DNA from: Betaproteobacteria bacterium
Lineage (GTDB): Bacteria; Pseudomonadota; Gammaproteobacteria; Burkholderiales; SG8-39
DNA length: 64,000 nucleotides
NCBI GenBank assembly: GCA_005881575.1
Contig: VBCA01000003.1
Location: 62,001 to 126,000, forward strand
Direction of reading: 5' to 3'
Shown here in pieces: positions 44,827-54,448 of the stretch (the first letter of the stretch is position 1; each line of letters opens with the position of its first letter). A program made the translations under genes and the position numbers. The notes beneath the pieces are model-generated. The model had not been told where the DNA came from. It made no database searches and saw only the letters and a list, made by a program, of their open reading frames with translations.

Positions 44827-45741
44827 CTACCGTTGCGTGCCGGATTGCGCGCTCTTCGGGTTGCTCGGCTCCTTCGGAGCGTATTTTCCCGGGAACAGCA
44901 CCTTGTCCCACTCCGGATGTTCCCGGAGATTCTCGATCAGCTTGCGGCGAAACTCGGAATCCTTGGATCGAACCTCAAACCGTTTGACGAAATTTCTTCT
45001 GATCGCGGAACCGGCTTTGAGCCAGGCTTCGACCTCGGCGTAGGTCACCTCGTGTTCGCGCTTGGGCTCCGACCGCCTGTTCTTGAACCGTTCGAGCAAC
45101 ACCGGCAGGTCGTCCCGAAAATGCCGCGGCATGTTTTTTACGAACTCCGCCGAGAGGCGCGAACCGAGAGTTGCCGGCTGCTCGCCCCTCCGGGTGATGA
45201 ACTCGCCTCCCTTCGCGTCGCGCGCGATTCTCTGCACGCCTTTCCTGCCGATTTCGGAAAATCTCAGGGCGCCGGATTCGACGTATATGTCGGTGGAGCC
45301 GTCGCCCGCGTTCAGAACGGCGGTCGCTTCCCCCGCATTGATCTCGACGCGCGGCGTGAGGTAGCGATATTGTGTGCCCTTGCCGGATTTTTTCTGGGTG
45401 AACTTTGCCCAGCCGGACAGCACCGCGATCTCAGCGTGGCCGCGCTCTCCCGGGGCGATGTTCGTGAGCATGGCGCGGGCGCCCTGGCTGAGGTTGAGGA
45501 TCGCGCCGTCCTGGAATTCTATCTGCGCCTGCCCTTTGGGGTCGATCGACAATATGTCTCCGTCTCCCAGCCTTACGCCTTGGGTGGCGGTGTACAGCGT
45601 CGCTCCCCGTATCAGCTCGACGCTTCCTTCGACCAGCGTCAGGGTGCCCGCAGTTTGAGCAAAAGCGGAAGCGCAGGCGCCCAATAGGGCCGCTGCAAGC
45701 TGGAAACGGGGTCTCAGCACCCCCCGGCCGCATCCGCGCAT
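44827..45741 (-). CDS. FecR-domain periplasmic protein
   Basis: Protein of 304 residues from the ATG at 45741 with signal peptide (QLAAALLGACASAFAQ). The FecR domain begins with TLTLVEGSVELIRGATLYTATQGVRLGDGDILSID and continues with IEFQDGAILNLSQGARAML. It has no sigma-factor partner here. A charged C-terminal part (KRFEVRSKDSEFRRKLIENL) follows. It is the first gene of the operon with the HAMP protein and kinase, and it is divergent from the cyclase-FHA gene. It may act as a periplasmic scaffold or sensor. Confidence 0.85.
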   Translation of the reverse strand: MRGCGRGVLRPRFQLAAALLGACASAFAQTAGTLTLVEGSVELIRGATLYTATQGVRLGDGDILSIDPKGQAQIEFQDGAILNLSQGARAMLTNIAPGERGHAEIAVLSGWAKFTQKKSGKGTQYRYLTPRVEINAGEATAVLNAGDGSTDIYVESGALRFSEIGRKGVQRIARDAKGGEFITRRGEQPATLGSRLSAEFVKNMPRHFRDDLPVLLERFKNRRSEPKREHEVTYAEVEAWLKAGSAIRRNFVKRFEVRSKDSEFRRKLIENLREHPEWDKVLFPGKYAPKEPSNPKSAQSGTQR

Positions 45742-45876
45742 GTCCCCCCCGACTTCGCTTGCGTAGCTTCTGGAAGGCATTCTAGAGCAGACGGTAACGC
45801 ACACTCAAGTGCGACGAGCCTAGAACTGCAGACTGACTTGCTGGCCTTTTGGCTTATACTTTGCGCCGCCGCCAGA

Positions 45877-46797
45877 ATGGCTCGCACCTTTCCGATGGAT
45901 AAGAAGCCCGTCAATCTCGCCGTTCTGTTCGCCGACATCACCGGGAGCACGCGCCTGTACGAGAAGCTCGGCAACGCACGGGCGCTCGAGTGCGTCGGGC
46001 TCTGCCTCAATATCATGCGCGAATCGGCGCTCGGCTGCGGGGGGCGGGTGGTCCAGACGATCGGCGACGAGGTCCTGTGCGTGTTCCCGACCGCCCTGGC
46101 GGCGAGCCAGGCCGCGACCGAGATGCAGTCGCGGGTCGAGATGCAGGAACCGGTATCGGGGCAGCGCCTCCAGATCCATGTCGGCTTGCAATTCGGTCCC
46201 GTCCTTGAGGAGGGGCAGAACGTGTTCGGCGACTGCGTCAATGTGGCGGCTCGAATGGTGAAGCTCGCCAAACCTTCCCAGATCATTGCCGGCGGCGAGT
46301 GCGTGGCAGCGTTGACCGGGACGATGAAGGCTCAGACCCGCGCCCTCGACAAGCTTCCCGTCAAGGGACGCGAGCAAGAAGTCGACGTCTACGAGGTTCT
46401 ATGGCGGCAGAGCGAGGAGTTGACCTACATGGCGAGCCGGGCGCCCGGCCCGCCGAATCAGGCTCAGGTGCGCCTATGCCTGAGGCACGGCGGGAAGGAA
46501 ATGATCCTGGGCCCTGGGCGCGAGCTAATAAAGCTCGGCCGGGAGAACTCCTGCGACATCGTCATAGCGGACCGCAAAGCGTCTCGCGAGCACGCACGGA
46601 TCGAGCGCCGCCGCGACAAATTCGTTTTGGTCGACGTCAGTTCCAACGGCACCTTCGTAACGTTTCAAGGTGAGACTGAAATGGCGGTGAAGCGCGAGGA
46701 GGTCCTTCTGCGCGGCCGCGGATCGATCAGCTTCGGGCATCCGTACAGCGCCGATCCGACGGAAGTGGCGGCGTTCGAAATTCAAACTCCGACCTGA
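45877..46797 (+). CDS. Class III adenylate/guanylate cyclase with C-terminal FHA domain
   Basis: Cytoplasmic protein of 306 residues; the ATG at 45877 is chosen, with an ATG at 45895 as alternative and the longer track start less likely. The cyclase domain shows the metal aspartates D20 (VLFADITGSTRLY) and D64 (QTIGDEVLCVF), and the block VFGDCVNVAARMV. The FHA domain (about 205-290) has IKLGRENSCDIVIADRKASREHARIERRR and SSNGTFV, so it should bind phosphothreonine. The kinase at 42563 is the obvious partner. The product, cAMP or cGMP, cannot be decided. It is divergent from fecR and convergent with coxE. Confidence 0.88.
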   Translation: MARTFPMDKKPVNLAVLFADITGSTRLYEKLGNARALECVGLCLNIMRESALGCGGRVVQTIGDEVLCVFPTALAASQAATEMQSRVEMQEPVSGQRLQIHVGLQFGPVLEEGQNVFGDCVNVAARMVKLAKPSQIIAGGECVAALTGTMKAQTRALDKLPVKGREQEVDVYEVLWRQSEELTYMASRAPGPPNQAQVRLCLRHGGKEMILGPGRELIKLGRENSCDIVIADRKASREHARIERRRDKFVLVDVSSNGTFVTFQGETEMAVKREEVLLRGRGSISFGHPYSADPTEVAAFEIQTPT

Positions 46798-46818
46798 AAC
46801 GGGGGCAGCCCGCCCGTT
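46798..46818 (+). terminator. Candidate hairpin after the cyclase-FHA gene
   Basis: AACGGG (46798-46803) pairs with CCCGTT (46813-46818), and GGC/GCC extend the stem with a two-base bulge. It starts one base after the cyclase stop and lies before the convergent coxE stop. No T-run follows, so termination is uncertain. Confidence 0.3.
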
Positions 46819-46874
46819 CCCGGAAGCCTCCGCGTCCCTACTGGGTGCGGTGCACGATGACGCGAGCCGCGTCG

Positions 46875-48098
46875 TCAGGCCGCGCGGCGATATTCGTGCG
46901 AACCCTCGAGCGCTCGGGCGAGCTCGACGAGGCTCGCGACGTTGTGCACCGGCAGGAACTCGTCCACGTGCGGCAGCATCGCACGCACGCCCGCCGGCCG
47001 CGCCTCGAATCCCTGGTAACGCAGGAGCGGATTCAGCCAGATGAGCTTCCTGCACGACTTGTGCAGGCGCTCCATCTCCTTCGCCAGCCCTTCGCCGACG
47101 TCGCCGTCGAGGCCGTCGGAGATCACCAGCACGACCGCGTTTTGGCCGAGGACTCTGCGCGACCATCGCAGGTTGAACTCCCGCAGGCAATTTCCGATGC
47201 GCGTTCCGCCCGACCAGTCGGCGATCGCATCCGATACCCCGCTCATCGCGACGTCCACGTCGCGATGGCGCAGGTAGCGGCTGATGTTGGTGAGCCGCGT
47301 GCCGAAGACGAAGCTTGTCACGCGGTCGCGATCGTTGGTGATCGCGTGCAGGAAGTGTAGAAACATCCTCGAGTAGCGGTTCATCGAGCCCGACACGTCG
47401 CACAAGACGACGAGAGGCGGATGGCGCCGCTGGGGCGAGCGCCGTTTGAGCGGGATGATCTTCGCGCCGCTCCTCAAGCTTGCGCGCAAGCTCGCGCGCA
47501 GGTCGACCCGCCCGCCGCGGGGGTCGGGCTCGAAGCGCCGCGTGCGGATTTCCGGTATCGGCAGGCGCAGGTTCGCGAGCATTTTTTTCGCCTGCGCTAT
47601 CTCCTCGCTCGTCATCGTCTCGAAGTCCGCGTGCTGCAGCACCTCGCGGGACGAAAAGCTGAAGGTCGCATCGAGCTCGGTTTCCTGCGGCGGCTCGGCG
47701 GGCGTTTCCTTGGGTTTTTTCGGCTTCGGGTACAGCGCGTCGGCGACGCGATTGGACGCCGAAGGCTCCTCGTTGGGGCCCGGGCGTCCATAGACCTGCG
47801 GGAGGAACATCGCCATGACGCGCTCGAGCAGCTGCGGGTCGCGCCAGAAGATGTGGAAGGCCTGGTCGTAGATCTCGAACTGCTCGCGCCGACCGAGAAA
47901 GACGCTCGCGAGAGTCCAGTAGAAGTCTTCGCGCCGCTCGACTCCGGCGACTTCCAGCGCGCGCACCGCGTCGAGCACGCGATCGGGCCCGATCGGCAGA
48001 CCCGCGGCGCGCAGCACGCGGGCGAAGTGCATGACGTTCTCCGCGAGGCGGCCGTCCTCGGTCGATTCACCCAAGTTCACTGGTTTTCCGCGCGCCAC
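46875..48098 (-). CDS. coxE: CoxE-like VWA-domain protein
   Basis: CoxE/YehP-type protein of 407 residues, GTG start at 48098 behind GATGAGG. The metal-ion-dependent adhesion site is D234-x-S236-x-S238 (CDVSGSMNRYS). CoxE and the AAA ATPase CoxD together assemble the CO dehydrogenase active site, so it is the expected partner of the MoxR/CoxD-like gene at 55106. Here it is the last gene of the ccm operon, 25 bases after ccmI. The N-terminal half is helical; the rest is the VWA fold. A cytoplasmic location is expected. Confidence 0.9.
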   Translation of the reverse strand: MARGKPVNLGESTEDGRLAENVMHFARVLRAAGLPIGPDRVLDAVRALEVAGVERREDFYWTLASVFLGRREQFEIYDQAFHIFWRDPQLLERVMAMFLPQVYGRPGPNEEPSASNRVADALYPKPKKPKETPAEPPQETELDATFSFSSREVLQHADFETMTSEEIAQAKKMLANLRLPIPEIRTRRFEPDPRGGRVDLRASLRASLRSGAKIIPLKRRSPQRRHPPLVVLCDVSGSMNRYSRMFLHFLHAITNDRDRVTSFVFGTRLTNISRYLRHRDVDVAMSGVSDAIADWSGGTRIGNCLREFNLRWSRRVLGQNAVVLVISDGLDGDVGEGLAKEMERLHKSCRKLIWLNPLLRYQGFEARPAGVRAMLPHVDEFLPVHNVASLVELARALEGSHEYRRAA

Positions 48099-48123
48099 GG
48101 CGACCTCATCCCGGTGGTCATCG

Positions 48124-49365
48124 TCATTTTCCCGAAGGCTCGCGCAGCTCGGTGTCGATCACTACGCTTACACTCTTGGCCCCGACGTTCACGGGAGCGC
48201 TCAGGCCCTGCAAATCGCCGGGGCTCGCGGTGGCGTTGGCGGATTTCGAGACGCGCGCGCCGATGATCACGCGCGGGAAAGCGGAGAGCTTCATCTGCGG
48301 CGCCATCGCCATCGTATCGTCGAGGGTGAACTCGGCGGGAAGATCGCCTGCGCGCTTGCGCAGGATGGCGAGCGGCATGCGCGGACCTTCGGCCGCCCGG
48401 GCAAAAATGAAAACGATGTCGCCGGGAGCGACTTTCCCGGCGAGCTCCGGGGCGAGCCTGACCACGCCGCTCACGCGGTTTCCGCCTTGGGCGGGTGCCG
48501 GTTTCGCGACCTGCGCCTTTCCGCCCGGGGAGCCGGCGAGGGAGCGCGCCTGCACGATGCTCGCCTGCACCCTTTGAATCATGTCGGACTCCTTCGGCAG
48601 AAGCCCCAGCACGCGTTCCCAATGGCGTATCGCAGCGCGGGGGTCGCTCCGGTTGAAGGCGGCGGTGCCTGCGAGGAGCAGCGCCTTCACGTTGTCGGGG
48701 TCGATGGCGAGCGCGCGCAGGATTATTTTTTCCGGCTCTCCTTGCAGCGTCCTCCCCTGCGCCATCGCGAGAGCGTCCGCGTAGTCGGCGAGGAGCTGGG
48801 CGTCGCGCGGCATGCGCGCGGCGGCCTTGGCGTAGGCTTCGCTGGCCTCGCCGAAGCGCCCCAGAACCGCGTACGAACGCGCGAGCATCGTCCAGCCCTC
48901 GGCGTCCTCGGGGTTGTCCTTCATGCGCGCGGCCAGACGCACGACCGCGGCCTCGAACTGCGCCTTGGTCATGCCGTGCGGGTTCGCGCCCCCGGCTGCC
49001 TGCGGCAAAACCGCGCTCGGATTGCCGACCGACAAGTAGACCGCCAGCGCGCAGATCGGAATCGCCAGGCCCAGCGCGAGCGCGGCGCCGCGCGCTCCGC
49101 GAGGAGTTTCCGCCGAGGCTTCGCCCGTGCCCACGTCCGCGATCAGGCGCGCCTCGATCTCGAGGCGCGCCTTTTCGTACTGGTCCGGTGCAAGTGTTCC
49201 GGCGCGCAAGTCGGCTTCCAGCTCGCGCAGCTGGTCGCGATACACCGCAGCGTTCACGGCGTCGCACGTCTCGCTCGGGCGCACCACGCGTCGTGCGAGC
49301 GGCGGCACGATGAAGAGGAGCGCGACCGCGATGAGGACGACGCCGAGAACAACGAAAATGGTCAG
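48124..49365 (-). CDS. ccmI: Cytochrome c maturation protein CcmI (TPR), CTG start
   Basis: CcmI/CycH-type apocytochrome chaperone of 413 residues. The usual CcmI N-terminus M-TIF-x-hydrophobic is matched only if translation begins with CTG at 49365 (TIFVVLGVVLIAVALLFIVPPL). That CTG overlaps the ccmH stop (CTGA). No ATG, GTG or TTG fits in this frame. Two membrane helices are present, with a TPR-rich periplasmic domain from about 140 on (DAEGWTMLARSYAVLGRFGEASEAYAKA, LRALAIDPDNVKALLLAGTAAF). It holds the apocytochrome and feeds it to CcmF/CcmH. Confidence 0.88.
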   Translation of the reverse strand: MTIFVVLGVVLIAVALLFIVPPLARRVVRPSETCDAVNAAVYRDQLRELEADLRAGTLAPDQYEKARLEIEARLIADVGTGEASAETPRGARGAALALGLAIPICALAVYLSVGNPSAVLPQAAGGANPHGMTKAQFEAAVVRLAARMKDNPEDAEGWTMLARSYAVLGRFGEASEAYAKAAARMPRDAQLLADYADALAMAQGRTLQGEPEKIILRALAIDPDNVKALLLAGTAAFNRSDPRAAIRHWERVLGLLPKESDMIQRVQASIVQARSLAGSPGGKAQVAKPAPAQGGNRVSGVVRLAPELAGKVAPGDIVFIFARAAEGPRMPLAILRKRAGDLPAEFTLDDTMAMAPQMKLSAFPRVIIGARVSKSANATASPGDLQGLSAPVNVGAKSVSVVIDTELREPSGK

Positions 49366-49829
49366 CGTCGCTCCCCTTGAGTGCCGGCGAGTAGCTCCGC
49401 CGCGCGCTTTCGATCCGCCGCGGTCATCTCGGCCACTTCCATGGACCGTCGACGCAGCAGGCGCCGGAGCAGCACAGCGAACCCGGCGGCGAGCAGCAGC
49501 AAGGGTCCGAACCACAGCAGTACGGTCGTTGCCTTGAGGGGCGGCCGATAGAGAACGAAGTCGCCGTAGCGCGCAACCAGGTATTCGACTACTTGTGCGT
49601 CGCTGTTCCCTTCGCGCATCCTCTCGCGAATCTGATTCCTCAGGTCCTCGGCGAGCGGCGCGTTCGAGTCGGCGAGGGTCTGGTTCTGACATACGAGGCA
49701 GCGTAGCTCCTCGGCGAGCGTCATCACCCTCTTCTCGAGCACCGGGTCCTGCGCTGCCGGAGCGGCTTCCTTCGCTGGAGCCGCAGCCGTTGCGATGGCG
49801 AGCAGCAGGAGCGCGAGCAGCCTAAGCAC
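49362..49829 (-). CDS. ccmH: Cytochrome c maturation protein CcmH
   Basis: Thiol-disulfide protein of 155 residues with signal peptide and a C-terminal membrane helix. The active-site motif is LRCLVCQNQTLADSNA, with C44 and C47. It keeps the heme-binding cysteines of apocytochrome c reduced and works with CcmF and CcmI. The gene overlaps ccmG by eight bases and ccmI by four, so all three are translationally coupled. Confidence 0.95.
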   Translation of the reverse strand: MLRLLALLLLAIATAAAPAKEAAPAAQDPVLEKRVMTLAEELRCLVCQNQTLADSNAPLAEDLRNQIRERMREGNSDAQVVEYLVARYGDFVLYRPPLKATTVLLWFGPLLLLAAGFAVLLRRLLRRRSMEVAEMTAADRKRAAELLAGTQGERR

Positions 49830-50349
49830 GGCTGAGCTCTTGCACCAGCGGGAGCACCTTCTCTTTGACGATCTGCGGCGTGAGCGGGCCGATGCACTTG
49901 TAGCGGACGACCCCGAGCTTGTCGATCACGTAGGTCTCGGGCACGCCGTAGACGCCGTAGTCGATCCCGACCTTCCCGTCGAAATCGAAGATGGAGACCT
50001 TGTAGGGATCGCCCATTCCTTTCAGCCACGCCAGGCCGTCCTCGCGCTTGTCTTTGTAGTTGAGTCCGTAGACCGGCACGGCGCCGCTTGCTGCGAGCTC
50101 AAGCAGCACGGGGTGCTCCTCGCGGCAGCTCACGCACCATGAGGCCCAGACGTTGAGGATCCAGACCTTGCCGAGCATGTCGCGCTCGGTAAACGTTTGC
50201 TTCGCCTCCTGCAGCAGTGGCAATTCGAAGTGCGGCGCGGGCTTGCCGATGAGCGGAGAGGGCACCTTGCGCGGATCGAGCGTGAGCCCGACGGCGAGCA
50301 GCGCGACCAGTGCGGCGAAGATGGCGAGCGGCAGGACGAAGCGATTCAT
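49822..50349 (-). CDS. ccmG: Thiol:disulfide interchange protein CcmG/DsbE
   Basis: Membrane-anchored thioredoxin-like protein of 175 residues. The helix is at about 7-22, and the active site WASWCVSCREEHP has C72 and C75. GVYGVPETYVID is the cis-proline region. It reduces apocytochrome c before heme ligation. It lies 18 bases after ccmF and overlaps ccmH by eight bases. Confidence 0.96.
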   Translation of the reverse strand: MNRFVLPLAIFAALVALLAVGLTLDPRKVPSPLIGKPAPHFELPLLQEAKQTFTERDMLGKVWILNVWASWCVSCREEHPVLLELAASGAVPVYGLNYKDKREDGLAWLKGMGDPYKVSIFDFDGKVGIDYGVYGVPETYVIDKLGVVRYKCIGPLTPQIVKEKVLPLVQELSRA

Positions 50350-50367
50350 CGGATGCGCCTCACTCCG

Positions 50368-52344
50368 TCATCGCACCGGCACGGCGGAGTACTGTTCCTG
50401 CGGTCGCTTCGCCGCGAGGCGGTAGCGCCGGTCGCTCGCGGCGAGAGCGCCTCCGAGCGCCATGATGAGGCATCCGCCCCAAATCCAGTCGACGAAAGGC
50501 TTGTGATACACGCGGACGATCCAGCCAGTCGCGCCCACCGAATCGCCGAGCGACACGTACAGGTCGCGGGTCAGTCCGGGATTGATCGCGGCCTCGGTCA
50601 TCGGCATGTTCTGAACCGTGTAGAGGCGCTTCTCCGGATAGAGCGTCGTGACCGGGCGGCCGTCCCTGGTCACCTCGATCTGGCCGCGCCCCGCGACGTA
50701 GTTGGGTCCCTGCACGTCCCTCACGCCGTCGAAGCGGAACGTATAGCCCCCGGCCTCGACGGTGTCGCCCGGTTCCATGCGCACGTCCTTCTCTGTCTCG
50801 TAGCCCTTCACCAGCGTGACGCCGACGACGAACACCGCCACCCCGAAGTGCGCGAGCAGCATGCCGTAGGTCGAGCGCGGCACGCTCGAAAGGCGCGTCC
50901 AGGCGTTCGATCCGCTCGCGGCGTTGCGTATCTTTTCGTACAACTGGACGAAGCCGCTCGCGGCGACCCAAGCCGCGAGCAACATTCCCAAGGCGACGAG
51001 CGCGCCCCAGCGTCCCATCGCGAACGGCAGCGTGAGCGCCGCGACGACGCTCGCCGCGAGAGCCCAGCGAAGGCGCGCGGCGAGATCGGGGAGGCTCGCT
51101 TTCTTCCAGCGCGCAAGCGGCCCCACGCCCATGAGGAAAAGCGCGGGGGCCATGAGCGGCACGAACACCGTCTCGAAGTACGGCGGCCCGACCGAGATCT
51201 TGCCCAAGCCCGACGCGTCGAGCGCGAGCGGATACAGCGTTCCGAGCAGCACCGAGCCGGCCGCCGCGACGAAGATCACGTTGTTCGCGAGCAGCATCGA
51301 TTCGCGCGACAGCGGCTCGAAACCGCCGCCCAACCCGATCTTCGGCGCGCGCCACACGTACAGGAGGAGCGAGCCGCCGATCACGATCACGAGCAGCGCG
51401 AGTATGAAGATGCCGCGGGTGGGATCGGTCGCGAAGGCGTGTACGGAAGTGAGGACCCCCGAGCGCACCAGGAAGGTCCCGAGCAGACTCAGCGCGAAGG
51501 CGACGATCGCGAGCAGCACCGTCCAGCTGCGGAAGGCGCCGCGCTTTTCGGTGACCGCGAGCGAATGGATGAGCGCTGTCCCGACGAGCCAAGGCATGAA
51601 GGAAGCATTCTCCACGGGATCCCAGAACCACCACCCGCCCCAGCCCAGCTCGTAGTACGCCCAGCCGCTGCCGAGCGCGATGCCCACGGTGAGGAAGCAC
51701 CACGCCGCGGTCGTCCAGGGGCGCGACCAGCGCGCCCAGGCCGCGTCGAGCCTGCCGGAGAGGAGCGCCGCGACGGCGAAGGAAAAAGCGATAGAGAAAC
51801 CGACGTAGCCCATGTAGAGCATCGGGGGATGAATCACCATGCCGGGGTCCTGCAGGAGCGGGTTCAAGTCGCGTCCGTCTGCGGGGACCGGGAAGCGCCG
51901 CAGGAACGGGTTCGAAGTGAACAAGATGAACAATAGAAAGCCGGTGCTCACCAGTCCCATCACTCCGAGCACGCGGGCCACCATCTCGCGGGGCAAGTGG
52001 CGGCTGAAGAGTGTGACGCCGAAAGTCCACACCCCGAGCATCAGGAGCCACAGCAAGATCGAACCCTCGTGCCCACCCCACACGCCCGAGATGCGATAGT
52101 GAAGCGGCAGCATGGAGTTGGAGTTGGACTCCACATAGGCGACGGAGAAATCGTTGGAGGCGAAGGCGTAGGCGAGGCAGCCGAAGGCCGCGGCCACGAA
52201 CACGAACTGTCCTCGGGCCGCGGGCCGCGTCGCGTCCATCCATACGCTGTCGCCGCGCGCCGCTCCCGCGAGCCCCAGTATTGCCTGTGCCAGCGCGAGA
52301 CACAATGCGACGGCCAGCGCCAACTGTCCGAGTTCGGGAATCAT
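50368..52344 (-). CDS. ccmF: Cytochrome c heme lyase subunit CcmF
   Basis: Multi-helix inner-membrane protein of 658 residues, the core of heme ligation. The start is the ATG at 52344, which overlaps the ccmE stop (ATGA); the longer track ORF is rejected. The heme-handling tryptophan motif [20 protein letters not shown] is clear, and conserved histidines occur in loops (for example [11 protein letters not shown]). It accepts heme from CcmE and joins it to apocytochrome c. It is the largest gene of the operon. Confidence 0.96.
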   Translation of the reverse strand: MIPELGQLALAVALCLALAQAILGLAGAARGDSVWMDATRPAARGQFVFVAAAFGCLAYAFASNDFSVAYVESNSNSMLPLHYRISGVWGGHEGSILLWLLMLGVWTFGVTLFSRHLPREMVARVLGVMGLVSTGFLLFILFTSNPFLRRFPVPADGRDLNPLLQDPGMVIHPPMLYMGYVGFSIAFSFAVAALLSGRLDAAWARWSRPWTTAAWCFLTVGIALGSGWAYYELGWGGWWFWDPVENASFMPWLVGTALIHSLAVTEKRGAFRSWTVLLAIVAFALSLLGTFLVRSGVLTSVHAFATDPTRGIFILALLVIVIGGSLLLYVWRAPKIGLGGGFEPLSRESMLLANNVIFVAAAGSVLLGTLYPLALDASGLGKISVGPPYFETVFVPLMAPALFLMGVGPLARWKKASLPDLAARLRWALAASVVAALTLPFAMGRWGALVALGMLLAAWVAASGFVQLYEKIRNAASGSNAWTRLSSVPRSTYGMLLAHFGVAVFVVGVTLVKGYETEKDVRMEPGDTVEAGGYTFRFDGVRDVQGPNYVAGRGQIEVTRDGRPVTTLYPEKRLYTVQNMPMTEAAINPGLTRDLYVSLGDSVGATGWIVRVYHKPFVDWIWGGCLIMALGGALAASDRRYRLAAKRPQEQYSAVPVR

Positions 52345-52817
52345 TTGCGTTCGGCGCCACCCTCCACGAGGGTATGCGTCGCCTTCAGGTTGATGGATTG
52401 CGCCTGTTTGATCGCGTCGGCTGCGGCCGGGGGCATGTAGTTCTCGTCGTGCTTGGCGAGCACCTCGCTCGCGTAGAAGACGCCGTCGCCGCCGAGCTTG
52501 CCCTGCGTCACCACTCCTTTGCCCTCGCGGAACAGATCGGGCAGGATCCCGCGATAGACCACCGGTACGTTCTTCGCCGTGTCGGTGACGACGAATTGAA
52601 CAGTGAGCCCGTCCGTCTGGCGCTTCAGGGTGCCGGGCACCACCAGTCCGCCGATGCGGAATGCGCGCCCCTGCGGCACCTCTTTCGCCTCGACTTGCGT
52701 GGGCGTGAAGAAAAATACGAGATTCTCGCGGAACGCGGCGAGCACGAAGGCTGCCGCCACGCCGAGCGCAACGAGGCCGCCCGCGATCATCGCCAGCCGT
52801 TTCTGCCTGGGCTTCAT
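52341..52817 (-). CDS. ccmE: Heme chaperone CcmE
   Basis: Periplasmic heme carrier, 158 residues, anchored by an N-terminal helix ([22 protein letters not shown]). H123 in [12 protein letters not shown] is the covalent heme-binding histidine, with Y127 in the conserved motif. It overlaps ccmD and ccmF by four bases each. Confidence 0.97.
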   Translation of the reverse strand: MKPRQKRLAMIAGGLVALGVAAAFVLAAFRENLVFFFTPTQVEAKEVPQGRAFRIGGLVVPGTLKRQTDGLTVQFVVTDTAKNVPVVYRGILPDLFREGKGVVTQGKLGGDGVFYASEVLAKHDENYMPPAAADAIKQAQSINLKATHTLVEGGAERK

Positions 52818-52990
52818 CTGTCGCCTTCTGCGGTGCCGTGGAGGCGAAGGCGTGCGAGAGCGCTGCGCTTACGCAACGCGAGCAGCACGATTTCCGCACT
52901 CACGAGACCGAACGCCACGAGGTAGGAGCCCCAAACATAGAACGCATAGCCGCCCATTGCAAGAAAATTATCCAAGCTGCCCCAGTTCAC
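52814..52990 (-). CDS. ccmD: Heme exporter protein CcmD
   Basis: Small membrane protein of 58 residues, GTG start at 52990 that overlaps the ccmC stop (GTGA). One helix ([27 protein letters not shown]) is followed by a basic tail. It is read from a longer track ORF that is otherwise a shadow of ccmC. CcmD helps release holo-CcmE from the CcmABC complex. The 4-base overlaps with ccmC and ccmE support the call. Confidence 0.88.
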   Translation of the reverse strand: MNWGSLDNFLAMGGYAFYVWGSYLVAFGLVSAEIVLLALRKRSALARLRLHGTAEGDR

Positions 52991-53721
52991 GCGGATCGCC
53001 TCGCGTAGTCCCCAACCCACTCGCTCGCGCGTTCGCGCTCGAGCATGATGCAGCGCGCCCGCGTCAGTGCAGCTGCGATGCTGTAGAACCAGAAGCCGAA
53101 AGCCATCACCGCCATGCCGGTCAGCATCGTCGCCGCCATGGTCGGGGCCTTGGTAAGGCTCACCGACGCGCCCTGGTGCAGCGTGTTCCACCACTTCACC
53201 GAAAAGTAGATGATCGGGATGTTCACGACGCCGACCAGAGCAAGCACCGCCCCGGCCTTGTCGGCGCGGCGAGGATCGTCGATCGCCGCCTGGAGAGCCA
53301 TGAAGCCGAAATAGAGAAAGAGCAGAATCAGCTCCGAAGTCAGCCGCGCGTCCCACACCCACCAGGTGCCCCAGGTGGGTTTTCCCCAGAGAGAACCGGT
53401 CCAGAGCGCGAGAAAGGTAAACAGCGCCCCGGTGGGGGCGACCGCGCTCGCCATCATGCCCGAAAGCCGGGTGTTGAACGCGAGCCCCAGCCCCGCCCAG
53501 AACGCCATGACCAGATAGAGGAACATCGACATCCAGGCCGCCGGAACGTGGATGAAGATGATCCGGTAGGCATCGCCCTGCTGGGCATCGGTAGGGGCGA
53601 CGAAAAATCCCAGGTACAGGCCAGCGGCGCAGGTGATCGCCGCCAGAACGCCGAACCACGGCGCAAGCTTTCCCGCCAGGGGGAAGAAAGTTTGTGGAGA
53701 CGAGTACTTGAACCAATTCAC
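52987..53721 (-). CDS. ccmC: Heme exporter protein CcmC
   Basis: Inner-membrane heme-handling protein of 244 residues with six helices. The tryptophan motif WGTWWVWDARLTS is characteristic, and HVPAAWMSMFLYLVMAF holds a conserved histidine. It loads heme onto CcmE. It lies 57 bases downstream of ccmB, the largest gap in the operon, and overlaps ccmD by four bases. Confidence 0.96.
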   Translation of the reverse strand: MNWFKYSSPQTFFPLAGKLAPWFGVLAAITCAAGLYLGFFVAPTDAQQGDAYRIIFIHVPAAWMSMFLYLVMAFWAGLGLAFNTRLSGMMASAVAPTGALFTFLALWTGSLWGKPTWGTWWVWDARLTSELILLFLYFGFMALQAAIDDPRRADKAGAVLALVGVVNIPIIYFSVKWWNTLHQGASVSLTKAPTMAATMLTGMAVMAFGFWFYSIAAALTRARCIMLERERASEWVGDYARRSA

Positions 53722-53778
53722 AGCTGCTCCTGCCTCAGGCCGGGCCTATCACCTGCATTAGATGACGCTGCCGGCCGC

Positions 53779-54447
53779 TTATTCCGTCGAAATACGCAGC
53801 GCCACCGCTGCCGCCCATGGCGCGAAAGCTCCCGCGAACACGAGGAGCGCTCCGAGCAACAGAAGCTGCGCTTGTCCGCCGAGTCCCGAAACAGCCGCAT
53901 CCGCCGCGCCCGCTCCGATGATAAGAACCGGAACGTACAAGGGCAGTACCAGCAGAGAGAGTAGCGCCCCTGCACCCCGCAATCCCAGAGTCAGCGCCGC
54001 GCCGATCGCGCCGATCAGGCTGAGGACCGGGGTTCCGAAAGCCAGGGATAGGGTCAAGGTCCAGAGGAACTCTCGAGGAAAATCAAATTGTAGCGCCAAA
54101 ACAGGCGAGATCAGGACGAGCGGCAGCCCGGATATCACCCAGTGCGCCAATATCTTTGCCGCGACCGTCATTCCGAGGGGCGTGGCGCCGAGCAGCATCT
54201 GCTCGAGCGTTCCGTCTGCATGATCGGAGGCGAACATCCGGTTGAGCGCGAGCATCGAGGCGAGCAGCGCCGCGACCCAGATGACTCCCGGCGCGATCGT
54301 GCGAAGGAGCGCCGGATCGGGGCCCACGCCCAGCGGAAACAGGCTCACGACGATGACAAAAAAGAGCAGCACCGTCAACACGTCGGAGCTGCGCCGCACG
54401 GCGAGCAGCAGGTCGCGGTAGATCACGCATCGGAGCGCGGCCAGCAT
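53779..54447 (-). CDS. ccmB: Heme exporter protein CcmB
   Basis: Membrane subunit of the CcmAB transporter, 222 residues with six predicted helices, including VIWVAALLASMLALNRMFASDHADGTLEQML, which is family-typical. It works with the ATPase CcmA to release heme-loaded CcmE. It starts one base after the ccmA stop. Confidence 0.95.
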   Translation of the reverse strand: MLAALRCVIYRDLLLAVRRSSDVLTVLLFFVIVVSLFPLGVGPDPALLRTIAPGVIWVAALLASMLALNRMFASDHADGTLEQMLLGATPLGMTVAAKILAHWVISGLPLVLISPVLALQFDFPREFLWTLTLSLAFGTPVLSLIGAIGAALTLGLRGAGALLSLLVLPLYVPVLIIGAGAADAAVSGLGGQAQLLLLGALLVFAGAFAPWAAAVALRISTE

Positions 54448-54448
54448 C

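Noticed and set aside
50197-51936. 579-residue plus-strand ORF
   Set aside because: Antisense to ccmF; rich in R, E, H and D with no fold.
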